From Tepidimicrobium xylanilyticum (lineage in GTDB: Bacteria; Bacillota; Clostridia; Tissierellales; Tepidimicrobiaceae), in contig NZ_FNNG01000006.1 in the NCBI RefSeq assembly GCF_900106765.1, positions 28,030 through 92,029 of the forward strand: 64,000 nucleotides of DNA, in the 5' to 3' direction. Under the pieces are notes generated by a model. That model was not told the DNA's origin. It ran no database searches and saw nothing but the letters and a program-made list of their open reading frames with translations. Below, one piece after another: positions 37,590 through 47,183 of this stretch (positions are counted from its first letter, which is position 1; every line of letters begins with the position of its first letter). Position numbers and translations under genes: made by a program.

Positions 37590-38688
37590 CGTCTTTCCTC
37601 CTAAACTCATCCTTTAAACTATATACATATGCCAGCACTTCTGCTACCGCTTCGTACAATTCTTCTGGTATCAAATCGCCAATTTCAACTGTTTCATATA
37701 AAGCTCGAGCTAGAGGCTTATTTTCAACTATCGGAATAGAATGTTCTTCCCCAACCTTCTTAATATTTTCAGCCACTACATCCATTCCTTTAGCTAAAAC
37801 ATAAGGAGCCTCATAAAGATTCCTATCGTATTCGATAGCAACAGCTATATGAGTAGGGTTAGTAATAATTACATCGGCCTTTGGTACATCTTGCATCATC
37901 CTTGACATCGCAATTTTTCTTTGTTTCTCTCTAATTTTAGACTTGATTAATGGATCTCCCTCTGTTTGTTTAAATTCTTCTTTAACTTCTTGCTTTGTCA
38001 TCATCAAATTCTTTTCATATTCTCTCCATTGAAAAAAATAGTCCGCTATCGATATAATTACCAAGGCTCCCACTATTCTTATGGAAAAACCAAATAATAA
38101 ACTAGAAAAATTGCTTAGAAATGAAAGAAGTTCAAATTTAGGTAAATTGATTATTTTCAACATATTCTTATTAATATAAGAATATGCTATATATCCAATT
38201 AAGACTATCTTCAATATGGATTTTACTAATTCAACTAAAGATCTTTTAGAAAAAAGTCTTTTTAAACCTTCTGCAGGATTAAGCCTGTTTAAATTGATTT
38301 TCAACGGTTTAGTAGTAAACAAAAAACCTATTTGCAGATAATTAATCACTAGCCCAGCAATAAAGGATATGAATGTAATAGGACCAACCAATATTGCAAA
38401 AGCAGAAATAACTTTAACAAAATTTATCATTAAATTATTCTCATAAAATATTTGGTCTACATTTTCTATCCCTTCGTAAATATCCTTTATAAATTTAAGC
38501 ATATAACTTAAGAAATACTTTCCAAAAATCTTTATTCCTAAAAAGGAAATCAAAAGTATAAAGGTAGCAGTTACCTCTCTACTCTGTAAAACTTGTCCTT
38601 CTTCTCTTGCTTCCCTACGCTTTTTAGGAGTTGCTTTTTCAGTTTTTTCTCCATTTGCAAATAGCTGTAAATCCAAGGTGTAATTCAT
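37576..38688 (-). CDS. flhB: flagellar export switch protein FlhB
   Basis: Export-gate component that switches secretion from hook to filament type by self-cleavage. The 370 residues include four membrane helices and the NPTH site (277-280) in VIITNPTHIAVAIEYD, intact. N-terminal EKTEKATPKKRREAREEGQ is typical. Separate from fliR here, unlike the fused fliR-flhB of some clostridia. AAAGGTTG precedes the ATG. Confidence 0.97.
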   Translation of the reverse strand: MNYTLDLQLFANGEKTEKATPKKRREAREEGQVLQSREVTATFILLISFLGIKIFGKYFLSYMLKFIKDIYEGIENVDQIFYENNLMINFVKVISAFAILVGPITFISFIAGLVINYLQIGFLFTTKPLKINLNRLNPAEGLKRLFSKRSLVELVKSILKIVLIGYIAYSYINKNMLKIINLPKFELLSFLSNFSSLLFGFSIRIVGALVIISIADYFFQWREYEKNLMMTKQEVKEEFKQTEGDPLIKSKIREKQRKIAMSRMMQDVPKADVIITNPTHIAVAIEYDRNLYEAPYVLAKGMDVVAENIKKVGEEHSIPIVENKPLARALYETVEIGDLIPEELYEAVAEVLAYVYSLKDEFRRKDDEIW

Positions 38689-38702
38689 AATATCAACCTT
38701 TA

Positions 38703-39473
38703 TTAAAATAAGTTTAGAAAATTATATATTTCCTTAATTGCGCTATCAAAAATAGTTGGTGAAATAGAATAAAATATAGACAAAGATAACCCTATTACTA
38801 CCAATCCAATTAAAATTTTTAAAGGTAGACCTACTACAAAAACATTCATCTGAGGTATAGTTCTAGCCAAAATACCTAATAGTACATCTATTAACAGAAT
38901 TGTAACAACTATTGGCAAACTCAATTTAAAACCTATGTTAAAAACTTTTGACAATATGTCGATTAAAAAAAATCCATCTTCTGCAATAGGAGAAAACTCT
39001 CCAATGGGGATGAATTTATAACTATCAACCAAACTATTAATAATAGAATGGTGACCATTAATTGACATAAATAACAAAAAGGATAGTATGTAGTAAAAAT
39101 TCCCCATTAAAGGTACTTGCACCCTGTGCTGAGGGTCTATAACATGCACCATACCAAATCCAATCTTCATATCAACAAGCTGGCCCATTATATAAAAAGT
39201 TGAAAAAAAACTATAGCTTATAAAGCCTATAATCATTCCGACAACCAATTCCTTAAATATTAATAGAATATAGCCATTTTCTACAATGCTAGAATCAAAG
39301 TCTAAGCTTAAAGCTAATAGTACAGATAAAATAAAAGCAAAACCCACTCTTAATGTATTTGGGGTATTTTGTGTGCTAAAAAACGGAGATACAATGAAAA
39401 TCCCTGAGGTTCTAACAAAAACTAATAGGAAAATTTCAAATTGATTTAGTAATAAGTTAAAAACTTCATCCAT
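38703..39473 (-). CDS. fliR: flagellar export gate protein FliR
   Basis: Core of the FliPQR export channel. The 256-residue protein has six hydrophobic helices and the conserved VRTSGIFIVSPFF near the start, plus GQLVDMKIGFGMVHVIDP in the middle. ATG 39473 follows AGGTG by six bases; a GTG nine bases upstream overlaps the site. Next to fliQ and flhB in the standard order. Confidence 0.96.
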   Translation of the reverse strand: MDEVFNLLLNQFEIFLLVFVRTSGIFIVSPFFSTQNTPNTLRVGFAFILSVLLALSLDFDSSIVENGYILLIFKELVVGMIIGFISYSFFSTFYIMGQLVDMKIGFGMVHVIDPQHRVQVPLMGNFYYILSFLLFMSINGHHSIINSLVDSYKFIPIGEFSPIAEDGFFLIDILSKVFNIGFKLSLPIVVTILLIDVLLGILARTIPQMNVFVVGLPLKILIGLVVIGLSLSIFYSISPTIFDSAIKEIYNFLNLF

Positions 39474-39486
39474 ATTAAACACCTAG

Positions 39487-39756
39487 CTATTGTATATATA
39501 GATTTATATTACTAATCAAATTTGTTGTAAATTGAGTAATTACTTTCATTACCCATGGACCAAATATTATAATCGATATAAGTACGGCTACTATTTTGGG
39601 CACAAATGCCAAAGTAGCTTCCTGTATCTGAGTTACAGCTTGAAAAATGCTTACGAGCAATCCTACTGTTAAACTAAAAATCAACATTGGAGCAGACATC
39701 ATTAAAGCTGTCCTTATAGCATCCTGAGCTAATTTCAGCACATCCCCTTGATTCAC
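39487..39756 (-). CDS. fliQ: flagellar export gate protein FliQ
   Basis: Two-helix component of the FliPQR channel. With the GTG start at 39756 the product is 89 residues, exactly the family length, beginning MNQGDVLKLAQ; GGGGTG is five bases upstream. The longer reading would overlap fliP and add eight charged residues. Conserved TALMMSAPMLIFSLTVGLLV is present. Confidence 0.96.
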   Translation of the reverse strand: MNQGDVLKLAQDAIRTALMMSAPMLIFSLTVGLLVSIFQAVTQIQEATLAFVPKIVAVLISIIIFGPWVMKVITQFTTNLISNINLYIQ

Positions 39757-39766
39757 TTTATCACCC

Positions 39767-40510
39767 CTATCTAAAACCAAGCACTAACGACCTCACTATT
39801 AAGTTCCAACCATCAACTAGAACAAATAATAGTATTTTAAAAGGCAATGAAATAATTACCGGCGGCAACATCATCATACCCATAGACATTAAAGTACTGG
39901 ATACGACCATATCTATTACAAGGAATGGTATGTATATAACAAATCCTATTTGGAATGCAGTCTTTAATTCACTTATTATAAAAGCTGGTATTAAAACATG
40001 ATTTGGGACATCCTTAATATCATTAACATTCTCCATATTCCTTATGTTTAAAAATAATCCTAGATCCTTATCTCTAGTCTGCCTAAACATAAATTCCCTA
40101 ATAGGTTCCATAGCTCTTTCCAAAGCAATTTCTTGATTAATTTCTTCTCTTAAATAAGGCTGGATTGCCTCTTCATTAATCTGGGCTCCTATAGGGGCCA
40201 TGATAAAAAATGTTAAAAATAGAGCAAGCCCAATTATAACTTGATTTGGAGGTGTTTGCTGGAGTCCCAATGCATTCCTTATGAAAGATAACACTATTAT
40301 TAACCTAGTAAAACTAGTCATCATAATTAAAATAGATGGGGCTAGTGTAAGCACTGTTAACAGGAACAATATTTGTAAAGAGAATACATAATCTCCTGAT
40401 TGGCTACCTACTAGCCTTTCCATTATTGATATATCTGGTTCTGCATAGGAAACTCCGCCCATTATAATTATTATAGCTATAATTAAAGTTATTCTAATCG
40501 TCCTTTTCAT
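39767..40510 (-). CDS. fliP: flagellar export gate protein FliP
   Basis: Forms the core of the export channel with FliQ and FliR. The 247-residue protein starts with a cleavable signal peptide (to about VSYAEP), then the FliP signatures TLAPSILIMMTSFTRLIIVL and NQVIIGLALFLTFFIM. ATG 40510 has AAGG five bases upstream and is preferred over the first in-frame ATG, which lacks a site. It overlaps the end of fliO by 17 bases. Confidence 0.96.
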   Translation of the reverse strand: MKRTIRITLIIAIIIIMGGVSYAEPDISIMERLVGSQSGDYVFSLQILFLLTVLTLAPSILIMMTSFTRLIIVLSFIRNALGLQQTPPNQVIIGLALFLTFFIMAPIGAQINEEAIQPYLREEINQEIALERAMEPIREFMFRQTRDKDLGLFLNIRNMENVNDIKDVPNHVLIPAFIISELKTAFQIGFVIYIPFLVIDMVVSSTLMSMGMMMLPPVIISLPFKILLFVLVDGWNLIVRSLVLGFR

Positions 40511-41003
40511 TGCAACCTTCTTCCTCATCTATATCTTTGCTTAATCCACTCAGCTTCTTTAATATACCCCACTGTATTCGATCAAAAAACTTATCGCTTC
40601 TAAAATAGATATCAGTATATGCTTCTAAATGTTCTTCAAAACTTATATCCTTTTGAAATTGGTCTTCAGCAATTTTATCTATCAACTGTATATTATTGCT
40701 TGTTATAGCCAGAATGTATATAAAATTATTAATTTGAACTATCACAATTTTTAAATTAACACCTACATTTAAGCTATCAATTATTTTAATATATTTGCTA
40801 TTAATAAATTTCTTTGTACTTTTTGCAAGGAACCTTGTCCCATAAACAGCAACAATTATTACAAATACGACTATGAATATATAGAAAGCTAGTCTAAATA
40901 AAGCTTTACCAAGACTCTCATCCTCCATAGCTAAGGGATAATTATTCGAAGTTAATAATGGACTTATTAAAACAGCATTTAGTAAAAACGCATATTTATT
41001 CAT
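40494..41003 (-). CDS. fliO: flagellar biosynthesis protein FliO
   Basis: A 169-residue single-span protein that helps assemble the FliP ring. It has a signal-like N-terminus, one clear membrane helix (about 37-55, IFIVVFVIIVAVYGTRFLA) and a cytoplasmic FliO domain (SLNVGVNLKIVIVQI). The family is poorly conserved, but position between cheY and fliP is diagnostic. GAGGT near the ATG overlaps the cheY stop. Confidence 0.88.
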   Translation of the reverse strand: MNKYAFLLNAVLISPLLTSNNYPLAMEDESLGKALFRLAFYIFIVVFVIIVAVYGTRFLAKSTKKFINSKYIKIIDSLNVGVNLKIVIVQINNFIYILAITSNNIQLIDKIAEDQFQKDISFEEHLEAYTDIYFRSDKFFDRIQWGILKKLSGLSKDIDEEEGCNEKDD

Positions 41004-41004
41004 A

Positions 41005-41367
41005 TTACCTCAAAGCCTTCTTTACAGCTTCTACTACCCTCTCATGCTGGAAGGGTTTAACTATAAAATCCTTCGCTCCAGCTTGTATTGCCTCAATAAC
41101 CATGGCCTGCTGCCCCATTGCTGAACACATGATTATTTTTGCATTTGGGTTAATATTTATTATTTCCTTTACAGCTTGAATTCCATCCATCTCTGGCATA
41201 GTGATATCCATAATTACCAGTTCTGGATTCAGTTCTTTGTACTTTTCAACGGCAATTGCACCATTCTCAGCTTCTCCAACTACCTCAAATCCATTTTTTG
41301 TAAGAATGTCTTTAATCATCATTCTCATAAACGATGCATCATCAACTATTAATATACCCTTCGCCAT
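41005..41367 (-). CDS. cheY: chemotaxis response regulator CheY
   Basis: A 120-residue single receiver domain that, when phosphorylated by CheA, binds FliM/FliY to change motor rotation. Asp9/Asp10 in ILIVDDASFMR, phospho-acceptor Asp54 in VIMDITMPEMDG and Lys104 in FIVKPF are all present. ATG 41367, with AAAGGGGG upstream, is clearly the start; an upstream extension would overlap fliY. Its place after fliY is as in B. subtilis. Confidence 0.97.
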   Translation of the reverse strand: MAKGILIVDDASFMRMMIKDILTKNGFEVVGEAENGAIAVEKYKELNPELVIMDITMPEMDGIQAVKEIININPNAKIIMCSAMGQQAMVIEAIQAGAKDFIVKPFQHERVVEAVKKALR

Positions 41368-41395
41368 ATCAATTCCCCCTTTAATATTAACAATA

Positions 41396-42535
41396 TTAAT
41401 GTCCATATCTATTCTGTATATCAGTGATCCTTACACCAAAATTATCGTCTATAACTACAACTTCACCTTTTGCAATAAACTTCCCATTTGCATATATCTC
41501 CAACGGCTCTCCAACCAATTTATCCAATTCTATGACGGTACCTGGTCCATATTCCAATATTTCGCTAATTTTCTTGATAGCTTTACCTAATTCAACCGTT
41601 AATTCAACAGGAATATCGCCTATTAAATCTATAGATTCATTATAGCTGACATCATCACTGCCGTCAAAAGTCTCAAACTCTGGTTTTTTAATTATCACGT
41701 GCTCTTCATCTTTATTTTCGCTCATTTTGTCAATTCTTGCAGTTTTTTGTTTTATTCCGTTTGAAGTAGCCATATCCATTTTTTTCGAAGAAATTTCTTC
41801 TACTAATTTAGTTTCCTCCCTTCTATCTATGCTATCTATAACCTCTCTTTGAGGAGTACCCATAAGGTTTTCTACCATTCCTTGTCCAAATTCAAGAGGT
41901 ATTAATTGCATGATCTCACTATCAATTAGATCCTTTACAACCATTCTAAAAGATACTTTTATAATCGGATCAGAAGTTTTTAATACGTCTAACTTTTTTC
42001 TTCCTTCGCTAAAAGTAATTTCATAAGATTTTGGAGGTTCAATATCTATCTTCTTTGAAAAGATTTCCGACAAAGAAGTTGCAGAAGAACCCATCATTTG
42101 ATTCATAACTTCAGAAATTGCACTTAAATCCATCTCCGTTAACTCTCTACTTGTATCAATTTCTTCCTTTCCCATCATAATATCAGTAATTATCTTTACA
42201 TCATCAACATGTATAATTAATATATTAGAACCTTCAAACCCCTCTTTATATTTTACATCTACAGCAACAAAAGGAATGGGATATTCGTTAGATAACTCCC
42301 CTGCTGTGGTCACTTCCACCTTTGGAGTTGTAATAGTGACTTTTCTATTAAGCAAAGTAGATAACGTAGTGGCAGCAGTACCCATGCTGATATTCCCAAT
42401 TTCCCCAATTGCATCCCTTTCAATGTCTGTAATGACTCCATCATCTTCAAAGTTTTCATCCAGATTACCCTCTAAGTTACTATCACCTTTTAAAAGTAGA
42501 TCTATCTCTTCTTGGGAAAGTATGTCCTTATCCAT
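41396..42535 (-). CDS. fliY: flagellar switch phosphatase FliY
   Basis: Gram-positive FliN-type switch protein fused to a CheC-like CheY-P phosphatase. The 379 residues show the N-terminal CheY-binding ILSQEEIDLLL, two phosphatase halves with GEIGNISMG and SEVMNQMMG (both Glu/Asn pairs intact), a linker, and the C-terminal SpoA domain (IPVELTVELGKAIKKISEI). ATG 42535 follows the fliM stop by one base; upstream in-frame starts lie on the AAAGG site. Confidence 0.96.
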   Translation of the reverse strand: MDKDILSQEEIDLLLKGDSNLEGNLDENFEDDGVITDIERDAIGEIGNISMGTAATTLSTLLNRKVTITTPKVEVTTAGELSNEYPIPFVAVDVKYKEGFEGSNILIIHVDDVKIITDIMMGKEEIDTSRELTEMDLSAISEVMNQMMGSSATSLSEIFSKKIDIEPPKSYEITFSEGRKKLDVLKTSDPIIKVSFRMVVKDLIDSEIMQLIPLEFGQGMVENLMGTPQREVIDSIDRREETKLVEEISSKKMDMATSNGIKQKTARIDKMSENKDEEHVIIKKPEFETFDGSDDVSYNESIDLIGDIPVELTVELGKAIKKISEILEYGPGTVIELDKLVGEPLEIYANGKFIAKGEVVVIDDNFGVRITDIQNRYGH

Positions 42536-42536
42536 T

Positions 42537-43523
42537 TTAATCTTCACCATCCTTTGCAACATTTGAAATTTTTATGGCCATCTTATTCCTAGATTTACCA
42601 ATACTGCCATAGAATTTAATATTTGAACCAATTCTGATTTTAACTTTATCCTCTATGGAAGTATCCAGTTTTATAACATCCCCTATTTGAAGATTTAATA
42701 TATCCCTTATATCAACTAAAGTTGAACCTAATTCCGCAACAACTGGAACTTTAGTTTCGAGCATCCTTTTCTTAATAATTTTCAATTCTTCTTCTGTTAA
42801 TTCTTTTTGAGTAGTTGAAAACCAAAATCTAGTGCTAAGTTTATCTAAAATAGGTTCTATTGCCAAATAGGGAATACATATATTTAACATTCCTTCCACT
42901 GTTCCAATTTCAATATTCATAGTTATTAAAGCTATGGTTTCATTATGAGGTACTATTTGTGCAAATTGTGGATTCACCTCAATTTTATCTAAACTAGGCT
43001 TTAAATCAATGACGTTGCTCCAAGCTTCTTTTATTAGCGGCATAGACCTTTTCATTAAACTTTGTAAGAGGGTAAGTTCAATTTCTGTAAAAGCTCTTAA
43101 TTCCTGTTCTTTAGTGCCATCGCCTCCTAGAAGTCTATCAATCATTGAAAACACAACATTGGTAGATATATCTATCAGTATTTGCCCACTTAATGGATGG
43201 AAATCAATTACAGTTAAAAAAGCAGGATTAGTTATAGCATTGCTAAACTCACTATATGCAAATTGATCTACACTTAAGATGGAGACCCTTACTGGAGCTC
43301 TCAAATATCCAGATAAAAAAGTTTGAAAAAGTCTTCCATAGTTCTCGTGAATCATCTCAAGGGTTCGTAATTGATCTTTCGCAATCTTTTGTGGATTTTT
43401 GAAATCATATTTTCTTATTTTCTTTGAACTTTCTACTTCCTTAATATCCTGAACATCAACCTCTCCAGAGCTCAGTGCGTGAAGTAGGGCATCAATTTCA
43501 GATTGAGATAATATTTCCGCCAA
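42537..43523 (-). CDS. fliM: flagellar motor switch protein FliM
   Basis: C-ring protein that receives CheY-P. The 328-residue protein has the CheY-binding N-terminal ILSQSEIDALLHAL, the FliM middle domain (LEMIHENYGRLFQTFLSGYL, VIDFHPLSGQILIDIS, LGGDG) and a C-terminal SpoA domain. TTG start at 43523 with GGAGG nine bases upstream; no better start exists before LSQSEID. Confidence 0.96.
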   Translation of the reverse strand: MAEILSQSEIDALLHALSSGEVDVQDIKEVESSKKIRKYDFKNPQKIAKDQLRTLEMIHENYGRLFQTFLSGYLRAPVRVSILSVDQFAYSEFSNAITNPAFLTVIDFHPLSGQILIDISTNVVFSMIDRLLGGDGTKEQELRAFTEIELTLLQSLMKRSMPLIKEAWSNVIDLKPSLDKIEVNPQFAQIVPHNETIALITMNIEIGTVEGMLNICIPYLAIEPILDKLSTRFWFSTTQKELTEEELKIIKKRMLETKVPVVAELGSTLVDIRDILNLQIGDVIKLDTSIEDKVKIRIGSNIKFYGSIGKSRNKMAIKISNVAKDGED

Positions 43524-43541
43524 CCGCCTCTACCTCCTCTA

Positions 43542-43961
43542 TCATTGAATAATCAATTCGTTAAAATAAATATTGGTTATTGAACTATCATTAAATAGGT
43601 TTATTAAACTATTCTTTATTTCATCTTGCAAAGAAATTTGTCCTTCCTTTCCTTCAAGATCCTCTTCTGTTTTGCTTCTTATAATTTTATTAATATCATC
43701 TCTGATTAAAAATTCTTTTTCCTGTAAATTCTTTATGGTGCTTTCATTATTTGCTTCAATAGTTATTACTGCTCTCAGTATTCTCTTACTCTCCTTGATA
43801 TTGCAATACATTTCCTCTAATGTAAAACTATAAGTTTCCATTGATTTGGAAGTATGCTGAGTATTACCTCTATAATAAGTAATTCCCAACACAATGCCTA
43901 AAACTGCAAGTACAATTACCAATATTAAAACGATTAATAAAATAATAGTTTTATTATTCAT
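43542..43961 (-). CDS. fliL: flagellar basal body-associated protein FliL
   Basis: A 139-residue single-span protein (helix about 4-27) with a periplasmic-side SPFH-like FliL domain that surrounds and supports the stator. The TFTLEE-like YSFTLEEMYCN and EKEFLIRDDINKIIRSKT segments fit the family. It follows motB by 18 bases. The ribosome binding site (GAAGGG or GAGATGAG) is less ideal than its neighbours'. Confidence 0.92.
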   Translation of the reverse strand: MNNKTIILLIVLILVIVLAVLGIVLGITYYRGNTQHTSKSMETYSFTLEEMYCNIKESKRILRAVITIEANNESTIKNLQEKEFLIRDDINKIIRSKTEEDLEGKEGQISLQDEIKNSLINLFNDSSITNIYFNELIIQ

Positions 43962-43979
43962 AACTCATCTCATTCCCTT

Positions 43980-44705
43980 CTACTTCGGTTCCATATCTTC
44001 ATAAATAGATTTTAAAATAACAATGTCTACTCTTCTGTTCTTCTGTTTATTTTCAGGAGTATCATTTGGTGCAATAGGCCTATGGTAGCTATATCCTGAA
44101 GAGGATATTCTATTGCCATCAATGCCTTTTTCTTCAACTAGATATCTTAGTACATTAGTAGCTCTAATTGCTGACAATTCCCAATTGGTTGGAAACTTTG
44201 AAGAGTAGATTATTGGGTCCGTATCGGTATGCCCCTCTACTTTGATCAATTTTTCTTTAAACTCTTCACTATTTAATATGTCGCCAATGGAATCTAAAAT
44301 TTGAATTGATTCAGGCTTTAAATCTGCCTTTCCCGAATCGAACAACACCTTGTCCATGAAGCGGATAACTAAGCCTCGCTCTTCGATGGATAATGTTATC
44401 TCAGGTCCCAGGCCATTTTCGCCTGCATATTCCTCTAATAGCTCTTTTAGTTCTTCTAATTCTCTTTTCATTTCATCCTGTTCTGCAGTTTCAAAATCCA
44501 ACAATTCTAATGAGGTACCACCGTCAAATACTCCTGTGCCTCCCCTAAAACTACTCAATATACTTCGAAATTTTTGGGCATCAACTTCTGAAAAGGCAAA
44601 CAACAATACAAAGAAGCATAATAATAATGTTACCATATCACTATATGTAGTAAGCCAATTGCCAGTACTACCCGACTCTGTTCTTCGCCTTCTTCTTCTA
44701 CTCAT
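43980..44705 (-). CDS. motB: flagellar motor stator protein MotB
   Basis: Peptidoglycan-anchored stator subunit. In 241 residues: a poly-Arg start, the single membrane helix with the ion-binding Asp23 in TYSDMVTLLLCFFVLL, a plug segment, and a C-terminal OmpA-like domain (LIKVEGHTDTDPI, NWELSAIRATNVLRYLVE, NRRVDIVI). The start overlaps the motA stop (TAATG). Whether it uses protons or sodium cannot be decided here. Confidence 0.97.
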   Translation of the reverse strand: MSRRRRRRTESGSTGNWLTTYSDMVTLLLCFFVLLFAFSEVDAQKFRSILSSFRGGTGVFDGGTSLELLDFETAEQDEMKRELEELKELLEEYAGENGLGPEITLSIEERGLVIRFMDKVLFDSGKADLKPESIQILDSIGDILNSEEFKEKLIKVEGHTDTDPIIYSSKFPTNWELSAIRATNVLRYLVEEKGIDGNRISSSGYSYHRPIAPNDTPENKQKNRRVDIVILKSIYEDMEPK

Positions 44706-45490
44706 TATGCTCCCTCTCTCTCAAGTTTTTGCTTATAATTTACTCTTGCATCTGGCGGAATAAAAGTCTTCAATTTTTCTTCAATAATCCTTGGGTTTTC
44801 TCCAGCTTGGATTGACAATAACCCTTCAACCATCAGCTCTTTTACCAATATCTCAGATTTACTCCTAACTTTCAACTTATTTGCTAGAGGTAAAAATACG
44901 GCATTCGCTAACACAGAGCCATAAAAGGTAGTTACTAGTGCTACAGACATATTTGGACCTATGCTGCTGGTATCATCTATAGTTCTAAGCATATTAATCA
45001 ACCCTATCAAAGTCCCAATCATACCAAATGCAGGAGCAAAAGATGCCATAGTTTCAAATATACTTTGCCCTTCTGTATGCCTTTCCTCTAAAAAAGTTAA
45101 TTCAGTTTCCAAAATGTTTCTAACTAATTCAGGATCTGTTCCATCAACAATTAACATTATCCCCTTCTTTAGAAAATCATCCTGTAAATCTTCAGCATAT
45201 TCTTCTAAAGCTAATAGACCTTCCTTTCTGGCAATATTTGCCAGATTAATTATTTCACCTATAACTTCGTCTGGAAATACTTCTTTATAAACGAAAGCCT
45301 TTTTGACAACATTTACTGTATTTAAAAAATTTTTCATAGGATAGCTTGCCAAAGTAGATGCAAAGGTTCCTCCAAGGGTGATCATCACCGATGCAAAATC
45401 CCAGTAGGAACTTATTAAGCCTGATTCCATTATACCCCACACTAAAAAGATCGCACCTAAAATGAGGCCTATTATAGTTGATATATCCAA
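44705..45490 (-). CDS. motA: flagellar motor stator protein MotA
   Basis: A 261-residue, four-helix stator subunit. Conserved features: MESG-containing first helix, ASTLASYPMKNFLN, the cytoplasmic loop with charged residues that touch FliG, APAFGMIGTLIGLINML, and VALVTTFYGSVLANAVFLPLANKL split over the last helices. TTG start at 45490 with GAGGTG six bases upstream. Inside the fla/che operon rather than as a separate motAB locus. Confidence 0.97.
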   Translation of the reverse strand: MDISTIIGLILGAIFLVWGIMESGLISSYWDFASVMITLGGTFASTLASYPMKNFLNTVNVVKKAFVYKEVFPDEVIGEIINLANIARKEGLLALEEYAEDLQDDFLKKGIMLIVDGTDPELVRNILETELTFLEERHTEGQSIFETMASFAPAFGMIGTLIGLINMLRTIDDTSSIGPNMSVALVTTFYGSVLANAVFLPLANKLKVRSKSEILVKELMVEGLLSIQAGENPRIIEEKLKTFIPPDARVNYKQKLEREGA

Positions 45491-45493
45491 TTG

Positions 45494-45703
45494 CTACACC
45501 TCTTTCTCTTCAGCGCTTTTATATTTTAATATCATTGCCTTATATTTAATTACATTATCGATAATCTCATCTATTGATTCGGACACAACTATCTTCTGTC
45601 CTGTTGTCAATGTAATAACCGTGTCTGGAGTTTCCTCTACAAATTGGATTAAGTCGCTGTTAACAACGAATTCCTTTCCATTTAACCTTTTTACTCTAAT
45701 CAT
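45494..45703 (-). CDS. swrD: swarming motility protein SwrD (FlbD family)
   Basis: A 69-residue FlbD family protein: IRVKRLNGKEFVVNSDLIQ, ETPDTVITLTTGQKIVV and SESIDEII. In B. subtilis SwrD (YlzI) raises flagellar motor power. Here it sits right before motA with its stop inside the motA ribosome binding site, a fitting link to stator function. GAAGGTGG precedes the ATG. Confidence 0.93.
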   Translation of the reverse strand: MIRVKRLNGKEFVVNSDLIQFVEETPDTVITLTTGQKIVVSESIDEIIDNVIKYKAMILKYKSAEEKEV

Positions 45704-45723
45704 CTATACCCCACCTTCATTTC

Positions 45724-45755
45724 CTTAGGAAGGAGAAAATCTTCCCCTTCCTAAG
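45724..45755 (-). other. 10-bp stem-loop between flgE and swrD
   Basis: CTTAGGAAGG (45724-45733) pairs perfectly with CCTTCCTAAG (45746-45755). It starts about ten bases after the flgE stop. No U run follows, and the swrD ribosome binding site comes next, so it is more likely an mRNA end-protecting or processing stem dividing hook genes from stator genes than a terminator. Confidence 0.55.
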
Positions 45756-45764
45756 ACCCTTTAA

Positions 45765-47156
45765 TTATCTCTTAATATTTACCAATTCTTGAAGCATTTC
45801 ATCTGAAGTGGTAATTATCCTAGAATTTGCTTGGAATCCTCTCTGGGTTGTAATCATTTCTGTAAATTCCAGAGCTAAATCCACATTAGATGCCTCTAAA
45901 GTGCCTGGAGCTATGGCTCCAAAACCACCGCTACCCGCCCTTCCATATTGAGGTTCTCCAGAATTTCTAGTATCAACAAAAAAGTTATTACCTGCTTTTT
46001 GCAATCCCATTGGATTGTCAAATTTAGCCAACATAATTTGTCCTAAAGACTTTCTTTCTCCATTACTAAATATACCTACCACAACACCACTACTATCAAT
46101 AGCATAACCATCCAGCTTGCCTGAAGAATTGCCATCTAAGGCATAGGGCTTAGCATCCATATCATTTGCATATTGAGTTAAATTACTTGCAATCTTGCTA
46201 TCTTCTCCATCAAAAATGACAATCTGGCCATTTCCACCTGTGCCAAATAACCCTGCAGGAAGTACTGGTGGATTGATGTCACCATTATTTTTGTCTTTAT
46301 TAAAAGATAGAGTTTCTAGATTAAGCAAAACTTTATCCAAATCATTTAACGAAGAATTTCCAATAGAAACTATTTTGCCATTTTTGTCGAATTTTATATT
46401 TAAACTATTTCCAGTAGCATCACCATCAAAAATATTAGTGCTACCCGGCTCAAAATAATTACCAGTAGCCTGATCAGTTATTCTACTTACACTTAAAACC
46501 CAAGTTGTACCATCTGCTTCTGATGCACCTTTTTGGAAATTAAAAGTCACAGTATAAGAATTTCCAAGGCTATCTTTGATTATAGTGTCAACTTCATGCT
46601 TATCATCTTCTTTTAATCTTGAATCTAAATTACCCCTAAACTGAATATTCTCTGTTGCAGTTGCTGCTACTGTTTCTGACCTATTAACTCTAATTGCTCC
46701 TACTTGATTAGTAATATCTCCATTCTCATCAACAAGATATCCTAATACCTTATATCCATCAGCAGTGACCAAATTCCCATCCTTATCCAACGTAAAATTT
46801 CCTGCTCTAGTATAGAATCTATTCTCGAAATTTTCATCATCAGATACTACAAAGAACCCTTCTCCGTCTATCATTAAATCTTCAGGATTATCAGTCCTTA
46901 AAGCTGCACCCTTTGTATGAATTGTGTTTATAGAGCCAATACTTACTCCTAATCCTATTTGTTGAGGATTTGTCCCTCCCCTTCCTCCTTGAGGAGCACT
47001 AGCACCTCGTATAACTTGACTAAATACTTCTTGGAAAGTCATTGTACTTCTCTTATAACCAACAGTATTTACATTGGCAATATTATTACCTATTACATCC
47101 ATCTTATTTTGGTGTACTCTTAATCCCGATACTCCTGAGTACATAGAACGCAACAT
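45765..47156 (-). CDS. flgE: flagellar hook protein FlgE
   Basis: Subunit of the hook, exported by the type III system. The 463 residues begin with MYSGVSGLRVHQNKMDVIGN and NIANVNTVGYKRS, and end with the D0 heptad region (SNVDLALEFTEMITTQRGFQ, SRIITTSDEML). The middle surface domains are family-variable. GGGGAGGT precedes the ATG. Located after flgD and the TIGR02530 gene. Confidence 0.97.
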   Translation of the reverse strand: MLRSMYSGVSGLRVHQNKMDVIGNNIANVNTVGYKRSTMTFQEVFSQVIRGASAPQGGRGGTNPQQIGLGVSIGSINTIHTKGAALRTDNPEDLMIDGEGFFVVSDDENFENRFYTRAGNFTLDKDGNLVTADGYKVLGYLVDENGDITNQVGAIRVNRSETVAATATENIQFRGNLDSRLKEDDKHEVDTIIKDSLGNSYTVTFNFQKGASEADGTTWVLSVSRITDQATGNYFEPGSTNIFDGDATGNSLNIKFDKNGKIVSIGNSSLNDLDKVLLNLETLSFNKDKNNGDINPPVLPAGLFGTGGNGQIVIFDGEDSKIASNLTQYANDMDAKPYALDGNSSGKLDGYAIDSSGVVVGIFSNGERKSLGQIMLAKFDNPMGLQKAGNNFFVDTRNSGEPQYGRAGSGGFGAIAPGTLEASNVDLALEFTEMITTQRGFQANSRIITTSDEMLQELVNIKR

Positions 47157-47183
47157 AATTATTACCTCCCCTTATTAGGGCAG

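Noticed and set aside
38688..38703. FliR-FlhB fusion as in some clostridia
   Set aside because: fliR and flhB are separate here, with a stop and a 14-base gap between them.
45724..45755. stem-loop after flgE as a rho-independent terminator
   Set aside because: The stem is strong but purine-rich sequence, not U, follows, and swrD-motA have no promoter that I can see.
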